DNA of 64,000 nucleotides from Paraburkholderia sp. PGU19. Lineage in GTDB: Bacteria; Pseudomonadota; Gammaproteobacteria; Burkholderiales; Burkholderiaceae. Both the position numbers and the translations under genes were made by a program. Position 1 is the stretch's first letter. Each line of letters starts with the position of its first letter. Shown here in pieces: positions 54,875 through 62,632 of this stretch. Location of the stretch: positions 248,001-312,000 of the forward strand of contig NZ_AP023181.1 of assembly GCF_013426915.1 (NCBI RefSeq). Direction: 5' to 3'. Under the pieces are notes generated by a model that saw nothing but the letters and a program-made list of their open reading frames with translations, was not told the DNA's origin and made no database searches.

Positions 54875-56335
54875 ATGGCCCGTTTGATAAGACCGACACC
54901 TGAACAGCAGGCGATCGTCGATGCTGTCGCCGGTAGCGGCAATCTCAAGATCAAGGCGTACGCGGGTGCGGGCAAGACCTCGACGCTACGGCTTGTCGCA
55001 AACCGTCTCGCCCGTCAGCGTGGCATCTATCTGGCGTTTAACCGCGAGATTGCAGAGCACGCGCGGCGCGGCTTTCCGCCCAACGTGCTGGCCGGAACCG
55101 TCCACTCGCTGGCCTACCGATCGGTGTCGCCCGCGCTTGCCGCGCGGGTGAACCACCCCGCTGAGCCGCCTCACGAACTTGCTGCCCGCTATGGCCTCGG
55201 TCCGGTAGCGGTGCCCCTCGTGACGGGAAAGACCGTCGAACTGACACCGTTCGAGCTCGGCCGCATGATTGTCGATGGACTGGGCAGGTTCTGCCGCTCG
55301 GCTGACGACGCGCCGAAAGCGATCCATGTCCCCGTCGACGAGAAGATCGACGATAAAGCCGCCGACTGGCTGCGGGAAGGACTGAGCCCCTATGTCGCGC
55401 GTCTGTGGAGTGAGAGCACGGACCCGCGTGGCCGCAGCGCCATCATTCCCGACGTCTATCTGAAGGTCTGGGCGCAAGGGCATCCGCGCATCGAATCCGA
55501 CTTCATCCTCTTCGACGAGGCACAGGATAGCGATGGCGTGATGCTGTGGCTTCTGAACCGGCAGCCACATGCCCAGATCGTCTACGTGGGTGACCCGTAC
55601 CAGCAGATATACGAATGGCGTGGCGCAGTGAACGCCATGGCGCAGATCGATGCACCCCAACACGCGCTGACCGAGTCCTTCCGTTTCGGTCACACGTTCG
55701 CCACGCTCGCCAGCCGGCTACTCGGGCTGCTGGGCGAGCAGACAGCCGTTCGCGGCCAGGGCACGATCGGCTCGATCCTCGTCGAAGACCCGACGATCGC
55801 TCCACCTGTTGACGCCATCCTTTGCCGCAAGAACGTATCAGCCATCTGGCATCTGGCCGCAGGCGTGGAGGCGGGCCACCGACCGTCGATCCGCATGAGT
55901 CCCGCCGAAATTGTTGCGTATGCAGATGGGGCAGAGAGGCTGCTTGAGGGGCGGCGGGCCTACAAACCTGCAGCCTTTGCGCTGTTTGAGACGTGGAAGG
56001 ATGCACAGACTTTCGCTCGCAGCGCAGCCGGCGCCGACCTGCTTCCCGTCGTGCGGATTGTCGATGAATTCGGAACCGGCTATCTGCGGTCGCTGGCACA
56101 ACGGATTACGCCAGAAGCGCAGGCCGATTACGTGATCTCCACGGTGCATCGTGCCAAGGGCCTCGAATGGAAGCGGGTGAAAGTCATCAACGATTTCCTG
56201 TTCAAATACGTCGATGGTCGCCTGACGGTGGAGGAGGACGAGCTGCGGCTGCTCTACGTCGCGTTCACACGCGCGCAGCACGTGCTGGACGTATCGGACC
56301 TTCGCGATGCGCTCCTGCGTTTGTTCAGATCATGA
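54875..56335 (+). CDS. UvrD-like SF1 DNA helicase (FBH1-like)
   Basis: 486 residues. Helicase motifs in order: Q-motif region PTPEQQAIVDAVAGSGNLKI, Walker A AYAGAGKTSTLRLVANRL, motif Ia YLAFNREIAEHARRGFPPNV, Walker B DFILFDEAQDSDGVMLWLLN, motif III VYVGDPYQQIYEWRGAVNAM, motif IV TESFRFGHTFATLA, motif V STVHRAKGLEWKRVKVINDF and motif VI LLYVAFTRAQHVLDV. It is shorter than UvrD (about 720), lacking large 1B/2B inserts, as in F-box-helicase-like bacterial proteins carried on plasmids and genomic islands. It likely unwinds DNA in recombination or repair. No nuclease partner is adjacent. Confidence 0.88.
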   Translation: MARLIRPTPEQQAIVDAVAGSGNLKIKAYAGAGKTSTLRLVANRLARQRGIYLAFNREIAEHARRGFPPNVLAGTVHSLAYRSVSPALAARVNHPAEPPHELAARYGLGPVAVPLVTGKTVELTPFELGRMIVDGLGRFCRSADDAPKAIHVPVDEKIDDKAADWLREGLSPYVARLWSESTDPRGRSAIIPDVYLKVWAQGHPRIESDFILFDEAQDSDGVMLWLLNRQPHAQIVYVGDPYQQIYEWRGAVNAMAQIDAPQHALTESFRFGHTFATLASRLLGLLGEQTAVRGQGTIGSILVEDPTIAPPVDAILCRKNVSAIWHLAAGVEAGHRPSIRMSPAEIVAYADGAERLLEGRRAYKPAAFALFETWKDAQTFARSAAGADLLPVVRIVDEFGTGYLRSLAQRITPEAQADYVISTVHRAKGLEWKRVKVINDFLFKYVDGRLTVEEDELRLLYVAFTRAQHVLDVSDLRDALLRLFRS

Positions 56336-56412
56336 ATCTGATCGGTCGCGGAAGAATTGGGTGAGGAGGATGTTCAGATCGTCGGCCGCGATCCGTCGAA
56401 GTGCAGCGATGC

Positions 56413-56868
56413 TCAGAAGAGGGATGGCTGTTCAGTCGGAGCGACGTCGGACCGGACTGCGCTTTTCCGGTCGGTTTCCCGTGGACGCCCCGGCGCAGGA
56501 TGCACAGCGCCGCTGGAGAGCGAAAACGGTTCTTCCTCAAGCCGACGGCCGAGCACTTCCCGACTGAAGACGACGTCGGGAGAAAGGCGAACGAACGGCG
56601 AGGGGGCTTCCGTTGGCATTGGGTTTGAGTACGGCGTCGAAATGATCCGCTGAAGGCTTCGATCATTCTGATAGTACCGGGACCGCGAGAAAAGCCCTTG
56701 CAGGCTCGACCGTGGGACATCAGCAGTTTGGTTGCGTCGAAAACCCTGTTTCGGCGCCCCCTTGGGATAACCCAGACGGGTGACGCTTTGGGTTTCGCGG
56801 TTGCCACAGTTCCAGCGCGAGGGATCTGTGCTATCCCGTTTGCAGCAGAAACGGTCTAATACGTGCAA
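56413..56868 (-). CDS. Possible hypothetical protein
   Basis: A 151-codon minus-strand frame. The C-terminal half has protein-like composition and G/C-rich third positions (PMPTEAPSPFVRLSPDVVFS, REVLGRRLEEEPFSLSSGAV). The N-terminal half is poorly convincing and no ribosome site is seen. Apart from this, 56336-57019 contains only the HU hairpin. Confidence 0.3.
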   Translation of the reverse strand: MHVLDRFCCKRDSTDPSRWNCGNRETQSVTRLGYPKGAPKQGFRRNQTADVPRSSLQGLFSRSRYYQNDRSLQRIISTPYSNPMPTEAPSPFVRLSPDVVFSREVLGRRLEEEPFSLSSGAVHPAPGRPRETDRKSAVRSDVAPTEQPSLF

Positions 56869-56972
56869 CGCGGCGACACCCGCTCAGGAATACGTAGGGC
56901 GAAAGGTGAGGGGGCTGCGTGTTTGATATTCGTCGACGTAACGCTCATCAGGTGCCATCGAACACATCGAAT

Positions 56973-57001
56973 CTGGAGGGCTCCTGTCCGAAGCCCTCCA
57001 G
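56973..57001 (-). terminator. Hairpin downstream of the HU-like gene
   Basis: A perfect 10-bp stem, CTGGAGGGCT / AGCCCTCCAG, with a 9-base loop, begins 18 bases after the HU-gene stop on the minus strand. The sequence after it (attcgatg) is not T-rich. Confidence 0.55.
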
Positions 57002-57019
57002 CGTCCGGTGCGACGCTAT

Positions 57020-57454
57020 TTAAGCCGCAGCATCCTTCAGCTTTTTCAGCGCACGCGCCTTGATACGAACGGTTGCCGGCTTGGCGTCGAACCAGCGGTC
57101 CTCGCCGGTAAAGGGGTCCTTGCCGAACCGGCGCTTCTTTGCCGGTATCTGCTGAACACTGATTTTCAGAAGACCCGACAGCGTGAACTCGCCAGCACCC
57201 TTCTTATGGATCGAGCCGAGCATGATGTCCTCCAGTGCGGCAAGAACGGCCTTTGCGGCCTTCGGCTCAACGTTGGCCGCCTGTGCAACGTGCGCGGCGA
57301 GCGATGCCTTGGTGAACTTCTCCTTCACGGGCGCACCGGCGACCGGCTTTTTCGGCGTAACATTTGTAGCCTTTGCGCTAACCCTGGTAGCGGGTGCAGC
57401 AGCTTTGCCTTTTGCGGCGACTTTCGGTGCAGCCTTCGTTGCAGTCTTTGCCAT
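57020..57454 (-). CDS. HU/IHF-family DNA-binding protein with basic N-terminal tail
   Basis: 144 residues, longer than the usual 90. Residues 1-45 are a Lys/Ala/Pro-rich tail (KTATKAAPKVAAKGKAAAPA). The HU fold follows: FTKASLAAHVAQAANVEPKA, EDIMLGSIHKKGAGEFTLSG and the DNA-gripping arm AKKRRFGKDPFTGEDRWFDA. The arm has FGKDPFTGE where HU usually has RxGRNPxTGE, keeping the proline. The C-terminus VRIKARALKKLKDAA is typical. It bends and compacts DNA; the tail probably adds non-specific binding. An H-NS with similar tail chemistry lies 2.5 kb away. Confidence 0.9.
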   Translation of the reverse strand: MAKTATKAAPKVAAKGKAAAPATRVSAKATNVTPKKPVAGAPVKEKFTKASLAAHVAQAANVEPKAAKAVLAALEDIMLGSIHKKGAGEFTLSGLLKISVQQIPAKKRRFGKDPFTGEDRWFDAKPATVRIKARALKKLKDAAA

Positions 57455-57920
57455 GGCCGTGGTTGTCTCTCTTTCGAATTGGGAGGCGCTCGCTAATCTG
57501 TTTATGCAGCAAGCACGTGCATTCTATGATGCATCACAATCGGTATGTCAAGAAAATGCCCTAAAACATGCACTCAAATGAGTGTCCCGCAACACCACCG
57601 GGCTCGGCGGATTCAGGAAGCGGGCCGGCATCTGTCAATTGTCCCGGCGATCAGAACCAGCAAAAAGTGAGGATTTCCAGGAGTTAATCCGGTTCTGACC
57701 TCGAGATCCGGGCGAGTCAGGTCGCTCACAATGCGGGGGGCGAGACGACGTTCCCATCATCGACGGAGCAGCCACTCCGTAGTGAGTTCTTTTAGAACCG
57801 GAAGGAGTATCTTCTGGAGCGGCCCGGAGACATCGCGCCATTTGTCAGTGAACGGACTCGCCAGGCCCGGACGTAGTGGGTCTCCGGTGGCGCAGTTTCT
57901 TTACCGCGACGTACATGCCG
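57455..57920. other. Intergenic, HU promoter side
   Basis: The first 100 bp upstream of the HU-like gene are AT-richer (57525-57580) and presumably contain its promoter. No gene recognised in the rest. Confidence 0.35.
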
Positions 57921-58112
57921 CTAGCGGTCGTGCAAACTCCGTCGTTCGAACTCATGAAGCTCATGCAAGAGCTCCTGGACCCAGTGACGTTGGTAGTCGG
58001 TGAGATGTAGCGATTGGAAAAGAGTGTGAAGTCGGTTGCGCCAGTATGCCGTAGTGACGGCATCGGGTGTGCATCGAAAAACGAACGCGCGCAAGACCCG
58101 GGCGAGATGCAT
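57921..58112 (-). CDS. Small hypothetical protein
   Basis: 63 residues from an ATG at 58112; an upstream GTG at about 58148 is possible. The sequence HLARVLRAFVFRCTPDAVTT, YWRNRLHTLFQSLHLTDYQR and VQELLHELHEFERRSL is helical and coding-like, and resembles short uncharacterised Burkholderia proteins with an AxTxxYWRxRL pattern. No operon partner. 58227-58683 shows no other gene. Confidence 0.4.
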   Translation of the reverse strand: MHLARVLRAFVFRCTPDAVTTAYWRNRLHTLFQSLHLTDYQRHWVQELLHELHEFERRSLHDR

Positions 58113-58683
58113 GATGTCTTGCTCAACAATCGTATTGGTTTGCACCGTTAAACCGACTCCGCGTTGAAGCCCGCAATCCTGATCGTAAGCGGGGCGAACA
58201 ATACACGGCTCGCTGCACCATGGCAACCATCTGTGCGCTGTCGTTTTCCCTCCGGAACGTAACCCGGCACAAGCCTTTTCATTACCCCGCGCGGATCTGC
58301 CCCGTTGGGCTTCTTTTCCGTGAATGCATCAGTTGAGAATGGGCTGGTGACGCGTCGGGGCATGAGAGGTACGGCTTTCCTTACAACATCAGGATTATGG
58401 TTGCTACAACAGGCTTCCACCTGAAGTGCGCCCATCATCATCGATAAACACCGCCTCCAAACTGGCTCGCGAGATAAAATGCGTCGGTCTCAGAGACACG
58501 ACTGCCATCGCTGATGGGCAAGCGTCGTAGCGAAGACGCGGATTTCGCTCGATGAGCAATGACGTGCTTTTTCGGGGGGCCGTCTGGGGAGCGATTCCGA
58601 AAGCGTCACTGAGATCGCCTGTGCACAGCCCTGCGGCGTTTCCTGAACGACAGGCTGAGGCTCACAACAACGTAAGCAGACCA

Positions 58684-59846
58684 ATGTCCAGCACTGACGT
58701 CCTTCTTGTCGTCGCCATGGTGTCATGCATCGCAAGCGCTGCCGTGCTTGGCAGCCTCGCGCGTCATCGCATTGCAGGTCTTGACCGATGGCTCGCCGCG
58801 CACTGCATGTTATTTGTGGCATTTGGCATACTCGTTTCAAGGCGCGGCAGTTACCCGCCACCGATCATACTCACTGCGTGTTCGTGTGTCCTCACGGCTG
58901 CGGTGCTGATTTTGCAAGGCTGTCGCCGCTTTGCCGGCCGGCCGACGATCGGACGATACGAGCACCTTGGCCTGGCCGTGTCGGTCGGCGCGGTGTTTTA
59001 CTGGACCCTGTTTTCACCCAACGAGAACGCGCGAGCAGCCGTGATGTCGGGTCTGCTCGGTTATACACGGTTGGCCGTGGGGTGGACCATCTGGAATTCC
59101 CGCACGTCGCGTCGGCGCCAGTATGGTCACTGGATGGTCCTGCTGGGAGCGGCTGCAGGCACGGTGGTACATGCGTCGAGAGTCGTTCAGTGCGTTTTCT
59201 TCGCAAAGCCCACGGCGAGGGTTCTGGAGCCGTCGGCATGGAATATCGCCTTCATTTCAGCGGGCATCCTTTCGCTGCTACTGCTGTCAATCGGCCTCGT
59301 GATGCTGGTGAACGACAGTCTCGTGGATCATGCGCAACGCCTCGCAACAGTCGACGAACTGACAGGTCTGCTTGCAAGACGTGAACTCCTGTTGCGTGGG
59401 GAGCCCTTTTGAAGGGCGCTCTATCTGACCGTTCGCTGCTGTCGGTTGCCATCATTGATCTCGATGACTTCAAGGTCATCAACGACCATTACGGGCATCC
59501 TGCCGGCGACCGCGTCCTGCAGAATTTTGCCATCGAGGTGTCCCGGCAGCTTCGACGTACGGACCTTTTCGGGCGACTTGGTGGTGAAGAGTTTGCAATT
59601 TTCTTTCCACAGACCGGACGGGAACAGGCGGCCGGACTGATTGAATCCATTCTGTCGTCAGCGAGCGTTAGCAAAACACAGGCAGATCAACCTCGATGGA
59701 CCTTCAGTGCAGGTATCGACGAGTGCGGTTTTGACGATACGCTCAGCGACCTGATAAGTCGCGCTGACGCAGCGTTGTATCGTGCGAAGCGGAAGGGAAA
59801 AGGGCGCGTTGAACTGGCAGGTTCGCACTCGCTAACTCCAGCCTGA
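58684..59846 (+). pseudogene. GGDEF diguanylate cyclase with membrane sensor domain, frameshifted
   Basis: The first frame (ATG 58684) encodes about six membrane helices (TDVLLVVAMVSCIASAAVLG, WNIAFISAGILSLLLLSIGL) and the start of a GGDEF domain, ATVDELTGLLARRELLLRGE. It then stops at TGA (59410-59412). The GGDEF domain resumes one frame back: LLKGALSDRSLLSVAIIDLD, DFKVINDHYGHPAGDRVLQN, FGRLGGEEFAIFFPQ (GGEEF active site) and SRADAALYRAKRKGKGRVEL. One lost base near 59400-59410 separates them. Corrected, the protein would be about 387 residues and should make cyclic di-GMP. As written it is inactive. Confidence 0.82.
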
Positions 59847-59974
59847 TACTTCGCGATCTTCAACCCGGTGCGCGTGCCTTTCAACGAAGCGGGAAGACAG
59901 GCGCGCGGCGATACTAGCGCCTGGTCAATGCCGTGTGGCATAGTGCGGCCATCGCTAAATCAAGGGGGGAACAA

Positions 59975-60751
59975 ATGGCAACGCTCGAAAAAGTACAGGC
60001 ACAAATCACAAAGCTTCAGGCGCGAGCCGAAGCTCTCATCAAAAACCAGTCGTCCACCGTCATCGCAAAGATTCGTGACCTGATGGAAAAGCATGGCTTG
60101 AGCGTCGCGGATATCGAAGCACACGTCGGCGACAAGAAGCGTGGCCGCAAGCCAGGCGCCACGACGGTTGCCAGGCCGACAGCATCGGCGAAGTATCGTG
60201 ATCCGAAAACGGGCGCCACCTGGACGGGACACGGCCGCGCCCCGGCGTGGATCGCGAGCGCCAGAGACCGGACGAAGTTCCTGGTCGACGACAGCACCGC
60301 GCAACCGGCTCCTGCCGCTAAAAAGACGGCAAAAGCAGGCAGCTATGTACGGGGTCCCCAGGCGCCGAAATACCGCGATCCCAGGAGTGGTGCGACGTGG
60401 AGTGGTCGCGGTCGGACACCGGCATGGCTGGCGGGTGTCAGGGATCGTTCAAAGTCTCTGATCGCAGCAGCGGAGGAGGTATCGTCGACCTCGAAGTCTG
60501 CTCCGGCCACCAAGGCAGCAGTGAAGAACGCCGCGACCAGAAAGGTTGCAGGAACAAAGGTCGTCGCAAAGAAGGCCGTTGCAAGGAAGGTCAAGGCAGT
60601 GACAAAACCGGCGCCGGCGAAGAAGGCCGCAGTCAGAAAAGCCCAGGCGAAGAAGCCCGTAACGAAAAAAGCGCCTTTAAATAAGGCACTGCAGAGTCCG
60701 GAAGCGGTTGCATCGACCAGCGATATGGCCTCGGCAACGGTCTCGGCCTGA
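59975..60751 (+). CDS. H-NS-family protein with two DNA-binding modules and a histone-H1-like tail
   Basis: 258 residues from the ATG at 59975 (ggggga upstream). Residues 1-55 are the H-NS oligomerisation helices (ATLEKVQAQITKLQARAEAL). The AT-hook-like DNA-binding domain appears twice: KYRDPKTGATWTGHGRAPAW (residues about 70-90) and KYRDPRSGATWSGRGRTPAW (about 130-150), each followed by a similar IASARDR/LAGVRDR helix. The rest is a Lys/Ala-rich tail with KKAVARKVKAVTKPAPAKKA-type repeats. Single-domain H-NS of about 100 residues is usual. The architecture suggests one chain can hold two DNA segments. Confidence 0.9.
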   Translation: MATLEKVQAQITKLQARAEALIKNQSSTVIAKIRDLMEKHGLSVADIEAHVGDKKRGRKPGATTVARPTASAKYRDPKTGATWTGHGRAPAWIASARDRTKFLVDDSTAQPAPAAKKTAKAGSYVRGPQAPKYRDPRSGATWSGRGRTPAWLAGVRDRSKSLIAAAEEVSSTSKSAPATKAAVKNAATRKVAGTKVVAKKAVARKVKAVTKPAPAKKAAVRKAQAKKPVTKKAPLNKALQSPEAVASTSDMASATVSA

Positions 60752-60786
60752 TATCCGCAGCCCATTAGTCATGAGAGGTTCGGTAT

Positions 60787-60810
60787 GGGCAGGACGCCTC
60801 CGTCCTGCCC
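60787..60810. terminator. Hairpin after the H-NS gene
   Basis: A perfect 10-bp stem, GGGCAGGACG / CGTCCTGCCC, with a 4-base loop, 35 bases after the stop. No T-run follows. Nothing else is seen to 61012. Confidence 0.55.
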
Positions 60811-61012
60811 GAACAGCTCCGGCACCTTTATCACGCGACCGTCGTCGCATCACCGCTCGCCTGACTGCGGCAAAGAGACCTGTGCCGTCTGCATATGAGC
60901 CAAGGCAGCGCGGCCCGGTTGTCGGTTTGCAGTAGCCTGGCTTCGGTACTGCAGCACGGCATGGTGTAGCATTCGGACGCCACGTCTTCCGGAAACATAC
61001 CTCATCCACCTG

Positions 61013-61477
61013 ATGGCCAGAACGATCCCATTTGCAAGAACGACCCAGACTGCACGGACGCGCCGGAGCAAGGCAATGCTATTGCCCATGCCGCATGCCG
61101 AGGTGGATCGTGTCTGTCTGCAGGTGCATGTCGCGCTCGATGCCATGCGGCGCGGAATGGGCAACTTCAATGCTGCACAGACGCTATGCCAGGTGATGAT
61201 CCTGACTGGCCTGCTGGCTGAAGCGGGATATGGCGATGCGACATTCGAGCAGATGCGGGACGCTGAAAGCATCCTTTCCGCCGCATTCGATCATGGTCGC
61301 GACTCCGACGTGTGGGCGCTCGATGAAGAAGGTTTCCGGCAATTTGCCACGATCGTGGCGACGTACGACTATCAGATGCAGCGCGCGCCGCTCGCAGCAA
61401 TCGCGGACGCGAGTGACCGTCTGGAGCGTTTTCGGGCGGGTGAGTCGTTCGAACAAGTGGCGCGAAAGCGCGCGTAA
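61013..61477 (+). CDS. Hypothetical protein of a Burkholderia-type small family
   Basis: 154 residues, or 133 from an ATG at 61076, which has aagg closer upstream. The sequence is helical and soluble: DRVCLQVHVALDAMRRGMGN, QTLCQVMILTGLLAEAGYGD, FRQFATIVATYDYQMQRAPL, RLERFRAGESFEQVARKRA. No signal or membrane part. I recall similar uncharacterised proteins in Burkholderiaceae but no function. Single gene. Confidence 0.55.
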   Translation: MARTIPFARTTQTARTRRSKAMLLPMPHAEVDRVCLQVHVALDAMRRGMGNFNAAQTLCQVMILTGLLAEAGYGDATFEQMRDAESILSAAFDHGRDSDVWALDEEGFRQFATIVATYDYQMQRAPLAAIADASDRLERFRAGESFEQVARKRA

Positions 61478-61700
61478 CCGCTATTTGCGCGATGCAAAGT
61501 TTCGGTGCGGTGTCCGGCGATCAGCGCCCGCCCGCTTCGCGGATAGGGCGCGACCCAAACCGACTCCAGTACGCCATCGATAAACGGTATGACGGGAGCG
61601 GTCTTTTGCGGCGTGTCGAAGTTGGTCCCGCTGATGCGAACTGCGACTCACCCGTGATAGAAGCACCACCCACGACGATTACTGAATGCAGGAGCATGCG

Positions 61701-61812
61701 GTGAAAAGAACCGCCGGGAACAAGCTGGTGGTCGCAGTACGCGTCACCCCACAGATCGAGCAACGGTTGCGGCTACTGGCGGAGATAACGGCACGCAAGC
61801 AGTCGCTTTTCC
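61701..61812 (+). pseudogene. Ribbon-helix-helix-like small protein, interrupted by a group II intron
   Basis: GTG at 61701 with an ideal ribosome site (caggag). The frame gives KRTAGNKLVVAVRVTPQIEQ and RLRLLAEITARKQSLFR, the beginning of a ribbon-helix-helix antitoxin or repressor of the CopG type (a beta strand followed by a helix). At 61813 the group II intron starts (GTGTG) and the frame closes at 61829. The remainder of the gene, expected on the far side of the insertion, is not in the window. Partner toxin genes cannot be judged. Confidence 0.5.
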
Positions 61813-62603
61813 GTGTGTCACGAACGTAGGCGAGAGCCTGCGGTGCTGTACTGAAGATGGGAGCAGGCCTCCCGAAGTCGGCTTTCAGGAGCAGGCTTCA
61901 AACCGCCCGATGCTGCTGCGTTCAAAAGGCGCGGTGGTGAGCGATCGTGGAAAAGGCATCCTTTAAAGATGTCAGGTAGGTGTTGAGAAGATGAGCGAAA
62001 GCAAACCGTTCGACGACGCATCGTTAGACTGCTAAAGCGCTGTCAAAACTGGAGCCGGGAAAAAGCTTCAGGATCAGTCGGGACGCCACCTGATTACGGA
62101 CCCGATGGCAGCCGGTGTAAAGACGGCATGAGCTCAACACAGGCTTCAGTATGGAACGTGAGAACCTTGCTTCGGATGTTAAGAGAAATGACAAATGGCT
62201 GACACCATGAGGAAGAATATCGATGCCGAAGTGAGGGGCGGAGCTGCCCGTAGTAGTGTTGAAGCCCTTGTAATGAGGGTGGAGCGAAGGGGCAGCGTTA
62301 TCCGGTTGACGAACGTCGCCAACCTGCATTGCGGGGATGAGTGACATGACCTCAACAAAGCCGTACAGCATTGCAAAGCGGGTCGTGTGGGAAGCGTATC
62401 AGTTGGTGAGGGCCAACCGCGGCGCTGCGGGCGTGGATGATGAAACTATCGCCATGTTCGAGCAGAACCTCTCTGGAAATCTGTACAAGCTGTGGAACCG
62501 GATGTCGTCGGGGTCGTACTTCCCGCCACCGGTGAAGCAGGTAGAGATTCCGAAGGCCAAGGGCGGCACGAGAAAGCTGGGCATTCCGACGGCGATCTCA
62601 TAA
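61813..62603 (+). mobile_element. Group II intron, 5' part with truncated reverse transcriptase/maturase
   Basis: The intron probably begins at GTGTG (61813-61817). About 520 bases of non-coding sequence, structured as expected for intron RNA domains I-IV, precede the maturase start at about 62337-62346. The protein TKPYSIAKRVVWEAYQLVRA, NRGAAGVDDETIAMFEQNLS, YKLWNRMSSGSYFPPPVKQV and EIPKAKGGTRKLGIPTA is the LtrA-type N-terminus (RT-0 to RT-1). The match stops after GIPTA near 62598, where reverse transcriptases continue VADRIAQ. The RT active site YADD, maturase and intron 3' end are missing here, displaced by the recombinase-bearing element. Confidence 0.82.
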
Positions 62604-62632
62604 TGCACCTCTCACAGTTGAATGCTGGACTG

